NCBI RefSeq assembly: GCF_900094585.1
Contig: NZ_FMAG01000003.1
Location: forward strand, 744,001-808,000
Source of the DNA: Martinezella multihospitum
GTDB lineage: Bacteria; Pseudomonadota; Alphaproteobacteria; Rhizobiales; Rhizobiaceae
Reading direction: 5' to 3'
Length of the DNA stretch: 64,000 nt
The position numbers and the translations under genes are program-made. Position 1 is the stretch's first letter. Every line of letters begins with the position of its first letter. This document shows, piece after piece, positions 60,848 to 64,000 of the stretch. Under the pieces are notes generated by a model. That model searched no databases and was not told where the DNA came from. It saw only the letters and a list, made by a program, of their open reading frames with translations.

Positions 60848-61981
60848 TTAGATGATGTAGGCCTTCAACGGGTCGAAACCATTGAACGCCACAGCCGAGT
60901 AGGTCGTGGTGTAGGCGCCGGTGCCTTCGATCAGGACCTCGTCGCCAATGGTGAGAGACACCGGCAGCGGATAGAGGTTCTTCTCGTAGAGCACGTCAGC
61001 CGAATCGCAGGTCGGGCCGGCGATGACGCATGGTTCCATCTCGTCGCCGTCGCGCTCCGTGCGGATCGGGTAGCGGATCGCCTCGTCCATGGTTTCGGCG
61101 AGACCGCCGAACTTGCCGATGTCGAGGAAGACCCAGCGAGCGGCGTCGTTGTCCGACTTCTTCGAAATCAGGACGACTTCAGCCTTGATCACACCGGCAT
61201 TGCCGACCATGCCGCGGCCCGGCTCGATGATCGTGTGCGGGATCTGGTTGCCGAAATGGGCACGCAGAGACGCAAAGATAGCCTTGCCATAGGCTTCAGC
61301 CGAGGGAACGTCGCGCAGGTACTTGGTCGGGAAACCACCGCCCATGTTGACCATCTGCAGGTGAATGCCCTGCTTGGCGAGCGAGACGAAGACGCGCTTG
61401 GCATCGGCAAGAGCATCGTCCCAGGCATCGACCTTGGTCATCTGCGAGCCGACGTGGAAAGACACCCCGTAGGATTCCAGACCGAGCTGATGCGCATAGA
61501 CGAGAACGTCGACAGCCATCTGCGGGACGCAGCCGAACTTGCGCGACAGCGGCCACTCGGCACCCTCACCATCCGTCAGGACACGGCAGAACACGCGTGC
61601 GCCGGGAGCGGCACGGGAGATCTTTTCGACTTCCTCGTGGCTGTCGACGGCGAAGAGGCTGATACCGAGTGCGTGCGCACGAGCGATATCACGCTCCTTC
61701 TTGATCGTGTTGCCGTAGGAGATACGGGCAGCGGTCGCACCGGCATCGAGCGCCATTTCGATTTCAGCGACGGACGCGCAATCGAAGTTGGAGCCGAGGC
61801 TTGCGAGCAGGCGCAGCACTTCCGGAGCCGGGTTAGCCTTGACGGCGTAGTAGATGGCGCTGTCCGGCATGGCATGACGGAAGGCACGGAAATTGTCGCG
61901 GACGACGTCGAGGTCGACCACCAGGCAAGGACCATCCGGACGTCGGGTAGCGAGGAAATCGCGAATACGTTGCGTGGTCAT
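60848..61981 (-). CDS. odc: ornithine (lysine/ornithine) decarboxylase, eukaryotic-type fold
   Basis: A 377-residue PLP enzyme that makes putrescine (or cadaverine). The PLP lysine is Lys48 in YYAVKANP; HVGSQ, GGGFPTKYL, EPGRGMVGNAG and the catalytic cysteine in GPTCDSADVLYE are present. The group III (alanine-racemase) fold is the alphaproteobacterial form, with length matching Sinorhizobium Odc2. The start at 61981 follows AAAGGGAA. A long structured leader (61982-62340) suggests feedback control by polyamines. Confidence 0.95.
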   Translation of the reverse strand: MTTQRIRDFLATRRPDGPCLVVDLDVVRDNFRAFRHAMPDSAIYYAVKANPAPEVLRLLASLGSNFDCASVAEIEMALDAGATAARISYGNTIKKERDIARAHALGISLFAVDSHEEVEKISRAAPGARVFCRVLTDGEGAEWPLSRKFGCVPQMAVDVLVYAHQLGLESYGVSFHVGSQMTKVDAWDDALADAKRVFVSLAKQGIHLQMVNMGGGFPTKYLRDVPSAEAYGKAIFASLRAHFGNQIPHTIIEPGRGMVGNAGVIKAEVVLISKKSDNDAARWVFLDIGKFGGLAETMDEAIRYPIRTERDGDEMEPCVIAGPTCDSADVLYEKNLYPLPVSLTIGDEVLIEGTGAYTTTYSAVAFNGFDPLKAYII

Positions 61982-62345
61982 GTCAATTCCCTTTCAAATT
62001 CCAAAAGCTCCGGGGAAGACCCAGAGGACAAAGGGCGACACTCATTCGCTCAGGAACCAGCCGGTGGAGACCCCGGTACCGTGCAAATGCGCGAAGCGCA
62101 GATAATGAACGAGTGCCGCAAGCGGCGCTAATTCGCTTTGTCTGCCATGGATTGGAGGGAATATCCCAACCGCACTTCCGGCAATGAAGGTGTGCCTCTT
62201 CAGTAACCCCGGCTGATGGAAAGCCGGGAGAGAACAAAAAGGCCCGCACCGTCGTTGCTTCAGATGTCCTCGCATTTTCCGGTTGGCCGGAATAGCGACT
62301 GGAGGGGTTAATTCCAGGTACCTTACCGATGACCTCACCTAATCG
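61982..62345 (-). promoter_or_regulatory. speF-type structured 5' leader of ornithine decarboxylase
   Basis: The 360-base leader contains strong hairpins, including CCCGGCTT-TCCATC-AGCCGGG (62208-62229), CGCCGCTTGCGGC and GCGCTTCGCGC. Alphaproteobacterial ornithine decarboxylase genes are known to carry the Rfam speF motif in this position, and gene identity plus structure support the call. The exact boundaries were not determined. A GTG-initiated open frame of about 98 codons (62338 to 62042) runs through it. Confidence 0.6.
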
Positions 62346-62510
62346 AGGGTCGGCGGACACCCACGGGCACGTGCGACTTTGGGCTGTTCGGGAAATAGGA
62401 ATATTCGCCGTAATAATCAAGAAAATTTTTCAGCCATGCCCCAAAAAAATAATTGAACAAATCAAAGCATTTTGTTCAACATCCGGAAACAGTTAGCGGG
62501 AGGCTTCGCC

Positions 62511-63404
62511 ATGGATACTTTGACCCGGATTCGCGCCTTTATCGACGTGGTCGAAGCCGAAGGATTTTCGGCAGCCGCCCGCAAGACCGGCCGCTCCAAG
62601 GCGCTGCTGTCGAAATATGTCCGTGAGCTGGAAGACGAGCTTGGCGCGCTGCTCTTGAACCGCACAACCCGCCAGTTCTCGATGACGGAGGCCGGCCATA
62701 CCTATTATCGCACCGCCTCGGATATCCTGAAGGAGATCGACAACCTTGCCGATCTCGTGCGCGAGAACAATCAGCAGCTTAAAGGCCGGCTGCGCGTTTC
62801 CGTACCCCGCACCTTCGTCGATGCCGACGTCGGACAATCGCTGATCGACTTCGCCAAGGAGAATCCCGATCTCGCGCTGGAAATCTCCGCCGACGACCGT
62901 TTCGTGGATCTGATCGAGGAAGGCTTCGATGTCGCCGTGCGCATCACGAAGCTCGAGGATTCCGGCATGATCGCCCGCAAGATCTCCGACTTCCGCATCC
63001 ATCTCTGTGCGACCCAGGCATTTCTCGACCGCTATCCGACGCTGGAGCATCCGACCGATCTGGCTCAAGTGCCCTTCATCATCGACACCAACACCCGTTC
63101 GCAGGGTAACATCCGCTTCGTCGATGCCGACAGCACCACCTTCAATGTCGCCATCAACGGCACGCTCGAGGTCAACAGCCCGCATGCGACGCTACGCGCA
63201 GCACTCGCCGATCTCGGCGTGGCCATCGTCCCGGATTTCATCGGCCGCAAGGCGATCGAAAGCGGGCAGCTGCTGACGCTGTTCAACGACTACCTGCCGA
63301 CGGACCGTGGCATCTATGCGGTTTATCCGCACCGGCGCTATCTCCCGGCAAAGGTGCGCATCTTTGTGGACTACCTGCACAACTGGTTCCGCAAGAACGG
63401 GTGA
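62511..63404 (+). CDS. LysR-family transcriptional regulator
   Basis: A 297-residue regulator. The N-terminal helix-turn-helix is AFIDVVEAEGFSAAARKTGR followed by SKALLSKYVRELEDELG, then LLNRTTRQFSMTEAG; residues 90-290 form the periplasmic-binding-like effector domain with LKGRLRVSVPRTF. The start at 62511 has GGGAGG nine bases upstream; the longer frame from 62472 lacks a ribosome binding site. It is divergent from the odc leader and may respond to the same physiology; effector unknown. Confidence 0.92.
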   Translation: MDTLTRIRAFIDVVEAEGFSAAARKTGRSKALLSKYVRELEDELGALLLNRTTRQFSMTEAGHTYYRTASDILKEIDNLADLVRENNQQLKGRLRVSVPRTFVDADVGQSLIDFAKENPDLALEISADDRFVDLIEEGFDVAVRITKLEDSGMIARKISDFRIHLCATQAFLDRYPTLEHPTDLAQVPFIIDTNTRSQGNIRFVDADSTTFNVAINGTLEVNSPHATLRAALADLGVAIVPDFIGRKAIESGQLLTLFNDYLPTDRGIYAVYPHRRYLPAKVRIFVDYLHNWFRKNG

Positions 63405-63470
63405 ATGCCCGAGGTTGGCCGACCGGTCCCAATTCCGTCTCATTTCCTGACCAGAAAACGAAGTGAATCA

Positions 63471-64000
63471 ATGCTCACGAAACACATCGGACGCATGAGA
63501 AAATCCACGACTGTCTACGCTGTTGCCCTGACCGGCGGCCTGTTGCTTGCGCCGGCCGCGGCCTCGGCGCATCCGCATATCTTCGTGGAAGCTCGTCTGG
63601 AAGTGCTCGCCGGCGCGGATGGCAATGTACAGGAGCTGCGCAACGTCTGGCGCTTTGACGAGGTGTTCTCCTCCTCGGTGCTCATGGACTTCGACAAGAA
63701 CACCAATCTGAAGCTCGATCCGGACGAGCTGAAAGAGGTCGGCAAGACCGTGCGCGAGTCGCTGGCGGACTACGACTATTATGCGAACCTGACGCTCAAT
63801 GGCAAAACCATCAAGGTCGAGAAGCCTGACGTCATCAATGTCGACTTTCGCGACGGCCAGCTCCTGATGTTCTTCGCCGTCAAGCCGGCCGAACCGATGC
63901 CTCTTGCCAAGGGCAACAAGCTGAGCTTCGGCATCTACGACCCGACGCTCTATACCTCGATCGATTTCCCGAGCGACAACGAGCTGGTGACCGAGGGCGA
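63471..64000 (+). CDS. DUF1007 family secreted protein (3' end outside window)
   Basis: The reading frame from ATG 63471 stays open to the right edge, giving at least 176 residues. The N-terminus has a signal peptide (VYAVALTGGLLLAPAAASA) and the mature protein begins AHPHIFVEARLEV, the conserved start of DUF1007; WRFDEVFSSSVLMDFD also fits. DUF1007 proteins usually sit beside a nickel/cobalt efflux permease, so one may lie just outside the window. An in-frame ATG at 63495 is an alternative start. Confidence 0.82.
   Translation, partial: MLTKHIGRMRKSTTVYAVALTGGLLLAPAAASAHPHIFVEARLEVLAGADGNVQELRNVWRFDEVFSSSVLMDFDKNTNLKLDPDELKEVGKTVRESLADYDYYANLTLNGKTIKVEKPDVINVDFRDGQLLMFFAVKPAEPMPLAKGNKLSFGIYDPTLYTSIDFPSDNELVTEG

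Overview
The window is chromosomal DNA of a GC-rich alphaproteobacterium, almost certainly Rhizobium sensu stricto or a close relative. This rests on the gene order (glgP-glgB-glgC-glgA-pgm, soxB-soxD-soxA-soxG, a three-gene pntAA-pntAB-pntB operon headed by the aa3 oxidase subunit IV gene), a CpdR regulator next to an N-formylglutamate amidohydrolase, RIME-type palindromic repeats, an mmgR/suhB-family small RNA and an alphaproteobacterial speF-type leader in front of an ornithine decarboxylase. I see no insertion sequence, prophage, CRISPR array or integrase; coding density is high and the region looks like core genome.

Layout. 1-7 kb: a truncated lysophospholipase, hisN, the mmgR-like sRNA, an N-formylglutamate amidohydrolase, cpdR, tRNA-Val(GAC), several small unknown proteins and a DUF475 membrane protein. 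7.3-15.5 kb: a ManC-type GDP-mannose enzyme, then a three-gene cluster of a transglutaminase fused to a DUF2126 putative amidoligase, a circularly permuted ATP-grasp/alpha-E protein and a second transglutaminase. This is the best candidate for a poorly described system, probably peptide or amide ligation. 15.7-16.9 kb: a lone TadG-like von Willebrand A protein. 17.2-28.4 kb: the complete glycogen locus glgP-glgB-glgC-glgA-pgm plus glgX, with a RIME element before glgX. 28.5-34.6 kb: a MaoC/NodN hydratase converging on the sarcosine oxidase operon, which carries a YebY-like secreted protein gene between soxB and soxD.

34.7-45 kb: small secreted proteins, rpsU, a TPR lipoprotein, an FAD amine oxidase, an HWE histidine kinase, an ECF sigma factor with its DGPF/YCII partner, and the transhydrogenase operon. 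45-53.5 kb: a GGDEF-EAL protein with a degenerate GGDEF motif, an orphan TRAP binding protein, a PuuD-like hydrolase, a D-2-hydroxyacid dehydrogenase with a LacI regulator, a MarR regulator and a creatininase-family amidohydrolase. 53.5-64 kb: a zinc-type CobW GTPase with a long His/Asp tract behind a Zur-box-like site, a WD40 protein, cysE, a phosphoesterase/di-haem peroxidase pair, a GNAT acetyltransferase, ornithine decarboxylase with a long structured leader, a LysR regulator and the start of a DUF1007 protein.

Functionally the window joins carbon storage (glycogen), one-carbon/methylamine catabolism (sarcosine oxidase), redox balance (transhydrogenase), polyamine synthesis, metal handling (Zur/CobW) and cell-cycle control (CpdR). 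All calls come from reading the sequence; no database search was run, and start sites were chosen by eye from Shine-Dalgarno-like sequence and family N-termini.
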